DNA of 64,000 nt, from contig NC_090446.1 of the NCBI RefSeq assembly GCF_031143425.1, positions 659,825,717 to 659,889,716 of the forward strand, given 5' to 3'. The notes beneath the pieces were generated by a model. That model had not been told where the DNA came from. It ran no database searches and worked only from the letters and a program-made list of their open reading frames with translations. Numbering within the stretch: position 1 is the stretch's first letter; each line of letters begins with the position of its first letter. A program made the translations under genes and the position numbers. The stretch is from Pleurodeles waltl. Lineage: Eukaryota > Chordata > Amphibia > Caudata > Salamandridae. Below, piece after piece: positions 54,953 to 64,000 of the stretch.

Positions 54953-55520
54953 GGGGGTCATTTTGACCCCGGCGGGCGGCGGTTGCCGCCCGCCTGGAGG
55001 GAACCGCCATTTGGCCGCCCCGCGGTCACAAGACCGCTGGGGCCATTCCAACTTTCTTGCTGGGCCGGCAGGCGCTACCTAAGGTAGCGCCAGCCGGCCC
55101 AGCGGGAAAGGGGCCTGCAACACTGAAGCCGGCTCCGAGTGGAGCTGGCGGTGTTGCAGGTGTGCGACGGGTGCAGTTGGACCCATCGCGCTTTTCACTG
55201 TCTGCTAGGCAGACAGTGAAAAGCATGCTGGGGCCCTGTTAGGGGGCTCCTGGGGCCCCAGGACACCCGTTCCCGCCATCCTGTTCCTGGTGGTAAAAAC
55301 CGCCAGAAACAGGGTGGCAGGAAAGGGGTCAGAATCCCCATGGCGGCGCTGCTTGCAGCGCCGCCATGGCGGATTTGGGCAACCGGGGGAAATCCGGCGG
55401 GAAACCGTCGGACCCGGTTTTCTGACCGCGGTGGCCCAGGAAGCACCGCCAGCCTGTTGGCGGTGCTTCCGTCACCCGCAGCCCTGGTGGTCATAGACCG
55501 CCAGGGTCGGAATGAGGGCC
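54953..55520. mobile_element. GC-rich element made of consecutive hairpins, copy 2
   Basis: Same design and partial sequence identity to 43314-43871. The ends are GGGGGTCATTTTGACCCCGG and, in reverse, GGCCCTCATTCCGACCCTGG. TAT flanks both sides (54950-54952, 55521-55523), a 3-bp duplication of the TWA-like kind. The right end is nearly identical to the left TIR of Harbinger copies C and G (GGCCCTCATTCCAACCCTGG), which ties these hairpin chains to that family. Confidence 0.8.
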
Positions 55521-55523
55521 TAT

Positions 55524-57015
55524 GATACATCATAAAAATCAATAAACCTAGAATTCTTTCGGGCTTACTATTCTGAACTTGTTAGCACTCAATTATTATC
55601 AGCCTCAATGCATTATTCTTATGGAGAAAGTGCTCCCTGTCACTGATCATTCATTATATCATTATTTGTCAAATGTATCTATATTTAGGAATATGTATTT
55701 TTTATTGCATTATTAAACCACCGTTTCGCAGAAAGGTCCTTGGAGTTTACCTTCATGCACGACACATTCTTTGTTTAAGCTGCACGTGTAAGAGTTATCT
55801 TTTCTGCTCATCCAAATACGGTCACATTTTTCAAAACGTCTATTACTTCTGTGAGCTGGTCCCACAGATCAGCACCTTGATCTTGAAAATTGTCCCAGCG
55901 CTTGTTTTAAGCATAGAAATTGGATGTAGGAGCACATAAAATATGTGTGAATTAGTCTATCTATATTAGTGCAATAAACATTGTCAGCTCGAGGGTGTAT
56001 TAAAAATTGTCTGGATGCAAGCGTGTTCAGCTATGTCTTTTTGTTGAGAGAGCAGTGTCAGAAAAACAGCTGATTTCATTTAATTTAGATGTTTTTCTAC
56101 AGAACTTTTTCAATCTGTGATTCTGTGGCACTGTCAAGCACGGTCGGATTAACCAATAGGACAGTGCCCAAAGTGCTGGTCTGACAGGTCGGTGTACGAG
56201 CAGATTTTTTGGCTATTTGGGGAGTTTTATAGTCTAGTAGGCCGTTTTTTACTGTTGATTTCTCTGATATTAACATAAGCATTATTCTAGCAAACACAAA
56301 TGCACGTGGTCTCTCGTACGATGCAAAACCTTTGTACTGCCTGTCTTTAAAATTCCCAAACTGCCCCAGTTTGCAAAGGATGGCCACTTTTGTAGCTTTC
56401 TGATTCGCTAATAGAAGGCACTTTTACTTTGGCGACTGGGTCTATTTTCTGTCCCAATCCGACCCCGCTGTCAAGACGCTGCAAATAATAATCATTCTTG
56501 CTGAAGCAAATAGTTACATTTTAAACATTTACAGACGCTAGAAGATTAGGTTGCCTAAATCAAGCCAAAGCCAAGCTATTCCAGTGACCAGGTGCCAAAG
56601 CAAATAAATATCTGTTTTATTTGCATTGCCTTTGCCTCCCTAGAAAAGATAGCAAAAGAAGATATGGTTGATCTGCTGTCAGACCACATTTCTTAAATTG
56701 CACTCTCCTAGTAATAGGGAGCCAATGATTGGCTACAAAGATATAACACATAGTTGTGCTTTCCTATTAGGCTGAGTAGGAGACCACGATTTAGCACGAA
56801 CTGAAGCTAATACACCAGATAAACTGGAGAATCTAAATCCATGGAATACCTTTAATCGAGTTGTGAACCAATCAAAAGATGTACTGCAATTACGTACTAT
56901 CCATTATGCTACACAGAGACACGACATCGGACTGACCAGATGAACCTCTTCGTACTTGGAAGTTTTAAAATGAAAGTGGGCATGCAGATTTATTGGAATG
57001 CTTATGGCACATATG
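55524..57015. other. Unassigned, AT-rich sequence between elements
   Basis: No gene, tandem repeat or element terminus recognised. It has the least repeat character in the window and may be ancestral locus sequence. Short ORFs (55673-55939 +, 56097-56387 -) carry no motif I recognise. Confidence 0.5.
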
Positions 57016-57332
57016 GGTGGTCATTACAACCCTGGCAGTAGGTGTTAAAGCGGCGGTAAAACCGCCAACTGGCCGGCGGTAAACAAAATGGAATTACGAC
57101 TGTGGCGGAAACCACCAACATAGACAGTCACTTTAACACTCCGACCGCCACGGCGGTACCGAGGCAGTAACCGCCAACAGACAGGCGGAAGACAAGGTTC
57201 TGCCCACTGTATTACAACAGTCCAATCCGCCACCTTTTCCGGGGCGGATTCACCGTGAACAAAAACACGGCGGAAACAGGACATGGAAGGGAAAACACTC
57301 CCCTTACACACCCCACGAGGAATCAGGACGCC

Positions 57333-57415
57333 ATGGAACCCGAGCTCCAGATACTCCCAGCCTTTGTCTTTCTGCTCCTCTACCAGGAACATCAAAGACG
57401 GCGGCGAAGACCACG
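57333..57415 (+). pseudogene. Harbinger transposase exon 1, copy E, donor site mutated
   Basis: 83 nt, 27 codons plus 2, MEPELQILPAFVFLLLYQEH then QRRRRRP. It aligns without gaps to exon 1 of copies A, C and G. The splice donor reads CG|TTGAGT instead of CG|GTGAGT, a G-to-T change at the invariant GT, so normal splicing should fail. Confidence 0.65.
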
Positions 57416-57865
57416 TTGAGTACTGCACCTACGACACAGGGGAGGGAAAAAAGATACACACGCAACACGCAACACTCCCACCCCCACCCTCACCTACTAC
57501 AACACACACACAAGTACATGCTGATACATCACATTTGCATCCCCCAATCCCCCCTGGAAGAATGCAAGGACAAAAGGAAATGGGTTGAACTTATGTAATC
57601 TATTAAAATACAGTAATCAAAAATATATATATATATTTACACTATAAACAAATATATACACCAAGAATACAAGTCCAAGGTGTTCCACCATTAAAGTCAG
57701 TGGACCACTAGGCCCAAAATGCATGGGTGAGGCCCACACTCAATACCCGATCAAAGCAGAGAGAACACTGCAGGGGCATCAGATAGAAATACAACAGGCA
57801 CCTCAGGGGGAAGGGAAGGGGGGCACCTCAGCTGGATGAGTGCACAACGCCAGATCCACGAGGGG

Positions 57866-58157
57866 GATCCATGCCCATTGATGTATCCTTGGGAGTGCAA
57901 AACCACAGTCTCACAAGTCTCTCCAGTGGGTGAGTTGCCCATTGCTGCATTCTGGGGAGTGCAAAGCCACAGACTCACAATTCTTTACAGTGGGTGGTTT
58001 GCCCACTGCTGCATCCTGGGGAGTGCAAAGCCACAGTCTCACAAGCCTTTACAGTGGGTGGTTTGCCCACTGCTGCATCCTGGGGAGTGCAAAGCCAAAG
58101 TCTCAAAACTCTGTACAGTGGGTGGTTTGCCCACTGCTGCATCCTGGGGAGTGCAAA
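57866..58157. repeat. ~63-bp tandem repeat, 5 units, copy E
   Basis: TCCTGGGGAGTGCAAAGCCA anchors near 57886, 57949, 58013, 58076 and 58140, spacing about 63. It carries the same palindromic CAGTGGGTGGTTTGCCCACTG core as copy C. Plus-strand ORFs across it are artefacts. Confidence 0.9.
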
Positions 58158-58290
58158 GCCACAGTCTCCACTGGATTCTGGAGGGGGCTTTGTGCCCAGA
58201 GTGCTTCATCCTGCCAAGAACTGAGGTAGTAGATGCCTTTCTCCACTGGTTCTGGATGGGGCTTGGTGCCCAGAGTGCTTCATCCTGCTC
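58158..58290. repeat. 74-bp-type repeat, 2 units, copy E
   Basis: CTCCACTGG-TTCTGGA-GGGG and GTGCCCAGAGTGCTTCATCC occur twice. Confidence 0.8.
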
Positions 58291-58308
58291 GTGGCGGCCT
58301 CAGTAGCG

Positions 58309-61053
58309 TCAGAGCTCTTGGCGCTCATTAGCCTGCGGTGCTGGTGGCTCCTGTTCAGCGGTGCTGGTGGCGGCGGTGTCCTGTTCAGCAGTGCTGTTGG
58401 CGGCGGTGTCCTTGGCAGCGGTGTCCTGTTCAGCGGGGCTGGTGGCAGTGGTGTCCTTGGCAGCGGTGCTGGTGGCTGCGGTGTCCTTGGCAGCGGTGCT
58501 TGTGGCGGCGGTGTCTTGTTCAGCAGTGCTGGTGGCGGCGGTGTCCTTGACAGCGGTGCAGGTGGCGGCGGTGTCCTGTTCAGCGGTGCTGGTGGCAGCG
58601 GTGTCCTGTTCAGCGGTGCTGGTGGCGGCGGTGTCCTGTTCAGCGGGGCTGGTGGTAGTGGTGTCCTTGGCAGCGGTGCTGGTGGCGGCGGTGTCCTTGG
58701 CACCGGTGCTGGTGGCGGCGGTGTCCTTGGCAGGGGTGCTTGTGGAGGCGGTGTCCTGTTCAGCGGTGCTGGTGGGGGTCTTGTCTGCCGTGCAGGTTTT
58801 CGGCGACTTGCCTGTTTTTCGGTGCCCCTTCCCCACCTTGGATGGTGGCGCAGCTGTCTTCCCACTCCCAACTGTACTCCTGGGAGAGGCTTTGGTGGTA
58901 GATGTTTTGCCTCTCTCCCGCCGGGTAGTGGCCAACTTTTTGTTCTTTTGAGGTGGGGGACTGTCCGTGGTCTGGCTCCTTGGCACACTGGCTGCCCTGC
59001 TGCCTGGCGCCCTCCAGAAGCCGGTTACTACTGGCACCACTGTTCCCGCAGATGTTGTGGGTGAGGTGCTGGGTTGGGACTTGGAAAGGTGGGCCCTAAT
59101 GGACTGAAGGGGTGGGGGAGGTGAGGGGAAGAGGTCAAGGTTGGACAGGAAAAGTTTTTGGGACACACTGGGACGGGTAGATGGAGGGGGTTTTGGAGTG
59201 GAGGAAGAGGTAGTGGTTGAAGGAGGTGTACGTTTGCTGACTTTGGGTGAAGGTGCATGGGCTGGAGGCTGTTGTGAGGTGGATGGCTGTTGGGTGAGTG
59301 TGTGGCTGCGTTTGTGAACCTTGGGAGGTGGGATCACAGACACACTGGGAGAGGACATAGGGGATGTGTGAATGGTAGTGGGGGTGGTGAGTGCAAGTGA
59401 GCAGGGTGTGGTGGTGGGTGTGCTGGTGATGGAGGTAGTGGCTGAAGATGTAGTGCATGCAGGTGTGAGTGGAGATGAGATTGGGAGGGAGGAGGGAGAC
59501 GAGGAGGAGGGGGACCCAGTGGAGGCAGTGGATGTTGGTATGTTTGCATGGGTATGATGTTTGCGTGAGTGCTTGTGGGATGTGTGGTGCTTATGTTTGC
59601 CTGAGCTTCCCTTGTGTGCTGAGGTGTGTGCATGTTGGTCTGATGGTGTGCTTGGGATAGGCTGAGGTACAGGTGTTTGGGTCTGGGTGGAGGAAGTTGG
59701 AGGGGGGAGGCAGACACAGGGACAATGGTTGCCATCAGTGCTGAGGCCAGAGTCTGAAAAGCTTGCTGTTGGGCTGCCTACCAGAATGAATGCCCTCCAG
59801 GTATGCATTTGTCCGTTGGAACTGCATCTCTACACCTGGATGGCATTCAAAATGGCCAACAGTGACGGGCCTGAAGAGGTCAATGGCCTCCTCACTGAGG
59901 GCAGCAGGGCTGACAGGGACAGGGGCTGAGGCGCCTGGGGCGAAGGAGATGCCCACCCTCCTGGGTGAGCGGCCACAGGGCACACGCTGAGGGGCTGCTG
60001 GGAGGGCAGTGCTGGTAGGGGGAATGGCGGCTTTACCTGTAGATGCGGGGGGCACAGAGGGGCCTGCCACCACAAGGGAGCTCCCATCAGAGGAGGAGTC
60101 CGTGTCGCTGGTTTCAGCTCCTATCCCCGCCGTGGAGCTCCCCTCGCCCTCCGTCCCACTGGTGGCTTCTGACTCCGTTGTGTCGCCCTCCAGGGCCATG
60201 TGGGATGCAGCTCCCTCCTGCTCCGGTGCCACTGCTCCTCCACCTGATGATGCTAATGCACACAAGAACAGGGAGACCACAAAAAGGAGGGGAAGACAGA
60301 AGAAAGATATGTTCAGCGCATGCAATACCGCTACTGTTGGCGGACACTACAGACACAGAAGCCCCCTGCACTACGCGTGCACTTTGAGTTCCCTAATTAA
60401 TCACTGGGACATGGGGTACAAGGCCTATGCCCGATTGCTTCACACATGGAAGTCACAGGAACCTGACTAGGTGTAGTTGCCTCTGGACACAGGTGGGGTG
60501 GGGTGCCACATGGCCTGCCTTAAGAAGGGACCTTACCTACTAACTTGCCCTGGCCTAGGGGAACCCACAGTCCACCTCCCCCACCCAGACACCTACAATG
60601 CGCGCTGAATCAGCAGAATGAGAGTGTACTCACCCCCTTGTGGCTGCTGTGATGACCTCAAGCGCCCATCCAACTCCGGATCCGCCAGGGTCCAGACTTC
60701 CTTGGCGATGGCACGCCAAATATCCTTCTTCTGGTGGGCGCTGACCTACACGAATAGTACAGGGGAAAAGAAGAAGATATAACCGTCCGCACCGTCACAG
60801 TCATTGGCCTGCATCCCTACCCTTGCCATGACGCACATGCACTCACCTTCGTTTCATGCACGCCACATTCTCCCCCCATCTTTGATCCACACCACTCCAC
60901 ACAGGCATTGCCCATTCAGCATGCTCACAGTGTACTTACCTGTTTGTCTGGAGGACCGTAGAGTGGCGTGTACTAGGGGAGGACACCATCCACTAGTTTG
61001 TCCAACTCCTCTGTGCTGAAGGCAGGGGCCCTTTCCCCAGACACATGAGCCAT
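58309..61053 (-). pseudogene. Myb-2, copy E, with an in-frame SANT deletion and a stop
   Basis: Exon 1 is 61053-60940 (114 nt; GERAPAFSTEELDKLVDGVL, then a TAG in place of Gln). Exon 2 is 60745-60634, only 112 nt: VSAHQKKDIWRAIAKEVWT runs straight into LADPELDGRLRSSQQPQG. It lacks 159 nt (exactly 53 codons) of the SANT core. Exon 3 starts at 60252: acidic Ser-rich SDTDSSSDGSS, FAPGASAPVPVSPAALSEEA, NAYLEGIHSG (frame disturbed at 59770-59860). Then one long frame (59808-58309) with His/Lys/Ser/Thr-rich sequence, basic KNKKLATTRRERGKTSTTK, and the decapeptide repeat tail ending QANERQEL. Likely non-functional as sequenced. Confidence 0.7.
58330..58785 (-). repeat. 30-bp tandem repeat encoding a decapeptide, about 15 units, copy E
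   Basis: Exact 30-base period. On the minus strand every unit is in frame with Myb-2 and gives variants of DTAATSTAEQ (also DTAATSTAAK, DTTTTSPAEQ). It forms the C-terminal tail of the Myb-2 frame, which ends at 58309. Confidence 0.85.
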
Positions 61054-61124
61054 TGTCTCTTCCAGACTGAGGTTACAGCAGCACTTGCAGTGTAGGTCCT
61101 CGAAGATCAGGTATCATGTGAGTG

Positions 61125-61200
61125 AACAGACAGAAAATGGCGGTGACGTCCACGGCGGTGCGTACCGTCACCGCCGGCGTACATCGTCATTGGCTCCTGC
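61125..61200 (-). promoter_or_regulatory. Myb-2 upstream region, copy E
   Basis: The AAAATGGCGGTGACG word (plus strand, about 61134) and ATTGGCTCCTG (CCAAT in reverse) occupy the same positions as in copy C, separated by CGGTGCGTACCG repeats. Confidence 0.5.
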
Positions 61201-61493
61201 AACCCATAGGGTCCGATGTTAACCAATGCAGGATTGCGCCGCGGTCTTCGACCGCCTACCGCGATGGTGTACAACGCCAGCACAGTTACATCATATCCCC
61301 ATGACCCACCTTACAGGTCCGGCAGCTGCCATTTCTGGGGGCCACATGGCACTAATTTTGACTGCGTCACACATATCTTGGCCTTGCGTAAACACTAATA
61401 CAGGCATTTATCGATTTACAAAAATTATGGACTAAAGTTGTGTTTACGTACCTCAGTGTTGGTTGACTCTCTGCTCGCTGTTCTCCTCCATAG

Positions 61494-62145
61494 AGCACGT
61501 CCGCTGGGGCAGGTGAGGAGATGGCGGCATCCTCTGGTGTACAGACCGCTGGTGGACCTGTCGTCAATGGAGGAGCGACATATAATTGTCACATACAGAC
61601 TTGATCGTACCACAATCCTGGAATTGTGTGCCCAGTTGGAGCCAGACCTGATGTCCGCTATCCGCCATTCAACAGGAATCCCCCCTCTAGTGCAGGTCCT
61701 GTCAGTACTCCTTTTCCTGGCAAGTGGGTCTTTTCAAACAACAGTGGCCATTGCATCAGGGATGTCCCAGCCTATGTTCTCCAACGTGTTGTCCAGAGTG
61801 TTGTCTGCCCTGATGAAACACATGTGCAGCTACATCATGTTCCCTCAGGTGGAGGATTTGCCTACAGTGAAAGGTGACTTCTATGCCCTGGGACATGTCC
61901 CCCACATCATAGGTGCCATTGATGGGACACATGTGGCATTGGTCCCCCCCGCAGGAGTGAACAGGTGTACAGAAACCGGAAGAATTACCATTCTATGAAT
62001 GTGCAGATGGTGTGTTTGGCCGACCAGTACATCTCCCATGTGAACGCAAAGTTTCCTGGCTCAGTGCATGACGCTTACATTCTGTGGAATAGCAGCATCC
62101 CTTTTGTGATGGGGCAACTCCAGAGGCACCGTGTGTGGCTATTAG
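61494..62145 (+). pseudogene. Harbinger transposase catalytic exon, copy E, truncated
   Basis: The acceptor CTCCATAG ends 61493; phase joins exon 1. It contains ARPLGQVRRWRHPLVYRPLV, LSSMEERHIIVTYRLDRTTI, VLSVLLFLASGSFQTTVAIA, GMSQPMFSNVLSRVLSALM and the first catalytic Asp (GAIDGTHVALVPP). A one-base loss in a C run (about 61946-61952) shifts the frame. The second frame reads MYRNRKNYHSMNVQMVCLAD and HVNAKFPGSVHDAYIL to RHRVWLLG. At 62146 the sequence becomes GTGAGG, a splice-donor-like word exactly where copy D has an intron. 30 bases later copy G interrupts. The second Asp and Glu are therefore beyond this window or lost. Confidence 0.8.
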
Positions 62146-62506
62146 GTGAGGACATGGACCCAATACAGTGTGACTTAGGCCCTCATTCCAACCCTGGCGG
62201 TCGGTGTTAAAGCGGCGGCCAACCCGGCAACAGGCTGGCGGTCCAAAAAATTGAATTCCGACCCTGGCGGGAACCGCCAACACAGCCCGCCACTTTAACA
62301 CTCCGACCGCCACGGCGGGACAAGCAAACAGCGCGGCGGTCACCGCCAACAGACAGGCGGGAGACAATGTACTGCCCACACTGTCACGATCCACCAATCC
62401 GCCACCTTTTCCGGGGCGGTTGCCCCGCCGATAAAAGCACGGCGGAAACAGACTTTTGTAACGGAAAACGCTCACCTCCACACACTCCACGAGGAATCTG
62501 GACAGC

Positions 62507-62589
62507 ATGGAACCGGAACTACACATCCTCCCAGCCATTGTCTTCCTGCTCCTCTACCAGGAGCACGAACGCCGGCGCAGACGACAACG
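62507..62589 (+). CDS. Harbinger transposase exon 1, copy G
   Basis: 83 nt ending CG|GTGAGTAC; the protein is identical to copy C (MEPELHILPAIVFLLLYQEH, ERRRRRQ) although the DNA differs at several third positions (CCG/CCC, CTA/TTA, CTC/CTA). That is what coding constraint predicts. The catalytic exon is outside the window. Confidence 0.7.
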
Positions 62590-63049
62590 GTGAGTACTGC
62601 ACCTACGACACAGGGGAGGCAAAACATTACGGGGACACACATACGCCACACACCCACCCCCACCCTCACCCACTACAACACACACATCAATGCAGAGCAA
62701 CAAGTCAGAGTGACACCCCCAAAACCCCCCGGAAGAATGCAAAGACAAAATAAAATGATCATTAAAAATGAAGTATATTATAGCATAATTGAAGTTAAGT
62801 GAAATATGAAATATATAAATAAAATATATTACATCATGAACAATATATACATAGGTCAAAAGTCCGGCCCATATTGGCTATCATCCATTGTTCGTGGCCC
62901 AATGGGCCTAAACACATGGGCAAAGCCCACACACGAGACCCGATTCCATTGGAGAGAACACTGCAGGGGCATCAGATAGTAAAACTACAGGCACCTCAGG
63001 GGGAAGCGAAGGGGGGCACCTCAGCCAGTTGAGTCCACGACGCCAGATC

Positions 63050-63235
63050 CATGAGGGGCCTCCATGCCCACTGTACCATCCTGGGGAGTGCAAAGCCACA
63101 GTCTCACAAGTCTCTACAGTGGGTGGGTTGCCCACTGTACCATCCTGGGGAGTGCAAAGCCACAGTCTATCAAGTCTCTACAGTGGGTGGCTTGCCCACT
63201 GATCCATCCTGGGGAGTGCAAAGCCACAGTCCATC
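63050..63235. repeat. ~63-bp tandem repeat, 3 units, copy G
   Basis: CATCCTGGGGAGTGCAAAGC near 63078, 63141 and 63204. Confidence 0.9.
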
Positions 63236-63340
63236 AAGTGGATTACAGACTCCACTGGTTCTGGAGGAGGCATGGTGCCCAGAGTGCTTCGTGAAGCCCT
63301 GGCCGACACAGATCCGGCCCTGCCAATAGGCCAGCTGTGC
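63236..63340. repeat. Single 74-bp-type unit, copy G
   Basis: GACTCCACTGGTTCTGGAGG then TGGTGCCCAGAGTGCTTCGT. Confidence 0.7.
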
Positions 63341-64000
63341 TTGAGATGAAGGGCCCAGCGGAGCAGTGCTTGAGATGAAGGGCCCAGCGGAGCGGTGCAT
63401 GACAGGAAGAGCCCAGCAGAGCGGTGCTTGACAGGAAGGACCCAGCGGAGCGGTGCTTGACAGGAAGGGCCCAGCGGAGCGGTGCTTGACAGGAAGGGCC
63501 CAGCAGAGCGGTGCTTGACAGGAAGGGCCCAGCGGAGCGGTGCTTCAGATGAAGGGCCCAGCGGAGTGGTGCTTGAGATGAAGGGCCCAGTGGAGCGGTG
63601 CTTGACAGGAAGGGCCCAGCGGAGCGGTGCTTGACAGGAAGGGCCCAGCGGAGCGGTGCTTGAGATGAAGGGCCCAGCGGAACGGTGCTTGAGATGAAGG
63701 TCCCAGCAGAGCGGTGCTTGAGATGAAGGGCCCAGCGGAGCGGTGCTTGACAGGAAGGGCCCAGCGGAGCGGTGCTTGAGATGAAGGGCCCAGCGGAGCG
63801 GTGCTTGAGATGAAGGGCCCAGCGGAGCGGTGCTTGAGATGAAGGGCCCAGCGGAGCGGTGCTTGACAGGAAGGGCCCAGCGGAGCGGTGCTTGACAGGA
63901 AGGGCCCAGCGGAGCGGTGCTTGACAGGAAGGGCCCAGCGGAGCGGTGCTTGAGACGAAGGGCCCAGAGGAGCGGTGCTTGAGATGAAGGGCCCAGCGGA
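63341..64000. repeat. 29-bp tandem repeat, at least 22 units, copy G
   Basis: GCGGTGCTTGACAGGAAGGG then CCCAGCGGA repeats with a 29-base period (for example 63421, 63450, 63479), with a second variant TTGAGATGAAGGGCCC. It continues past the window. It is homologous to the 30-bp block of copies C and E. Confidence 0.9.

Larger units (their letters stand above)
57016..62177 (+). mobile_element. PIF/Harbinger copy E, interrupted by copy G
   Basis: The left terminus is GGTGGTCATTACAACCCTGG; the next bases out (ATG) are not a clean TWA. Order as in copy C: transposase exon 1 (+), 63-, 74- and 30-bp repeats, Myb-2 (-), transposase exon 2 (+). It breaks at 62177, where copy G begins after TTA (62175-62177). 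The remainder, with Myb-1 and the right TIR, is expected beyond the window. Confidence 0.8.
62178..64000 (+). mobile_element. PIF/Harbinger copy G, left part (continues past the window)
   Basis: Left terminus GGCCCTCATTCCAACCCTGG after TTA (62175-62177); it lies inside copy E, probably in its transposase intron 2. It carries the GATAAAA box near 62430, intact transposase exon 1, three 63-bp units, one 74-bp-type unit and the start of a long 29-bp array. Its close match to the copy C terminus and its position inside E make it one of the youngest elements here. Confidence 0.85.

Noticed and set aside
55524..57015. Possible host exon in the least repetitive stretch
   Set aside because: Short ORFs lack splice-site support, domain content or codon pattern; nothing can be claimed.
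58291..59064. 257-residue Gly/Val/Leu plus-strand ORF
   Set aside because: Antisense shadow of the 30-bp Myb-2 repeat tail, which has the better-supported frame on the minus strand.

Overview
This window looks like a piece of a very large, repeat-saturated salamander (newt-type) genome. I found no host gene, host exon or ordinary RNA gene. Almost every coding signal belongs to transposable elements inserted into one another, with minisatellites and hairpin elements between them. The salamander assignment is inference: it rests on several related multi-gene PIF/Harbinger elements, a Gmr1-like LTR retrotransposon, a Penelope-like element and kilobase LTRs occurring together. From memory, Harbinger expansion has been reported for the newt Pleurodeles waltl.

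Layout. 1-310: end of a TIR element. 311-2187: a 43-bp repeat array, a hairpin MITE and a TG-rich minisatellite. 2188-4187: a solo LTR inserted in that minisatellite. 4281-6018: half of a fold-back repeat and a small TIR element. 6019-9665: a decayed Penelope-like element containing a LINE 3' end. 9672-15138: Harbinger copy A, which has lost its transposase core. 15335-17955: a fold-back repeat. 17956-24985: mostly unassigned sequence with a small Harbinger-like element, a 64-bp array and a 5S-like inverted pair. 25021-32760: a Gmr1-like retrotransposon with integrase before reverse transcriptase, whose 3' LTR is interrupted by a tandem dimer of a TIR element. 32761-42593: Harbinger copy D, old and divergent. 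42597-45190: a reversed LTR split by a GC-rich chain of hairpins. 45821-54480: Harbinger copy C, complete, 8,660 bp, with TIRs and a TAA duplication. 54546-55520: a 191-bp palindrome and a second hairpin chain. 57016-62177: Harbinger copy E. 62178-64000: Harbinger copy G, inserted in E and running off the window.

Main observation. The Harbinger elements share a three-gene architecture, read most fully in copy C. (i) A transposase gene has an 83-nt first exon just inside the left terminus (46150-46232) and its catalytic exon 4.6 kb away (50833-51869). (ii) A Myb/SANT-like gene, here Myb-2, has three exons and lies antisense, wholly inside that transposase intron. (iii) A second Myb/SANT-like gene, Myb-1, has two exons, is also antisense and faces the transposase tail to tail. 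Between the first transposase exon and Myb-2 lie three tandem-repeat blocks (units about 63, 74 and 30 bp) that recur in the same order in copies A, C, E and G but differ in copy number and sequence. Splice junctions agree in position and phase between copies, which is the best evidence that the gene models are right. By analogy with known Harbingers, the Myb-like partners would bind DNA and escort the transposase into the nucleus, where it cuts at the TIRs and makes a 3-bp TWA duplication. Every copy here is broken by stops, one-base indels or deletions, so none appears able to move by itself as sequenced.
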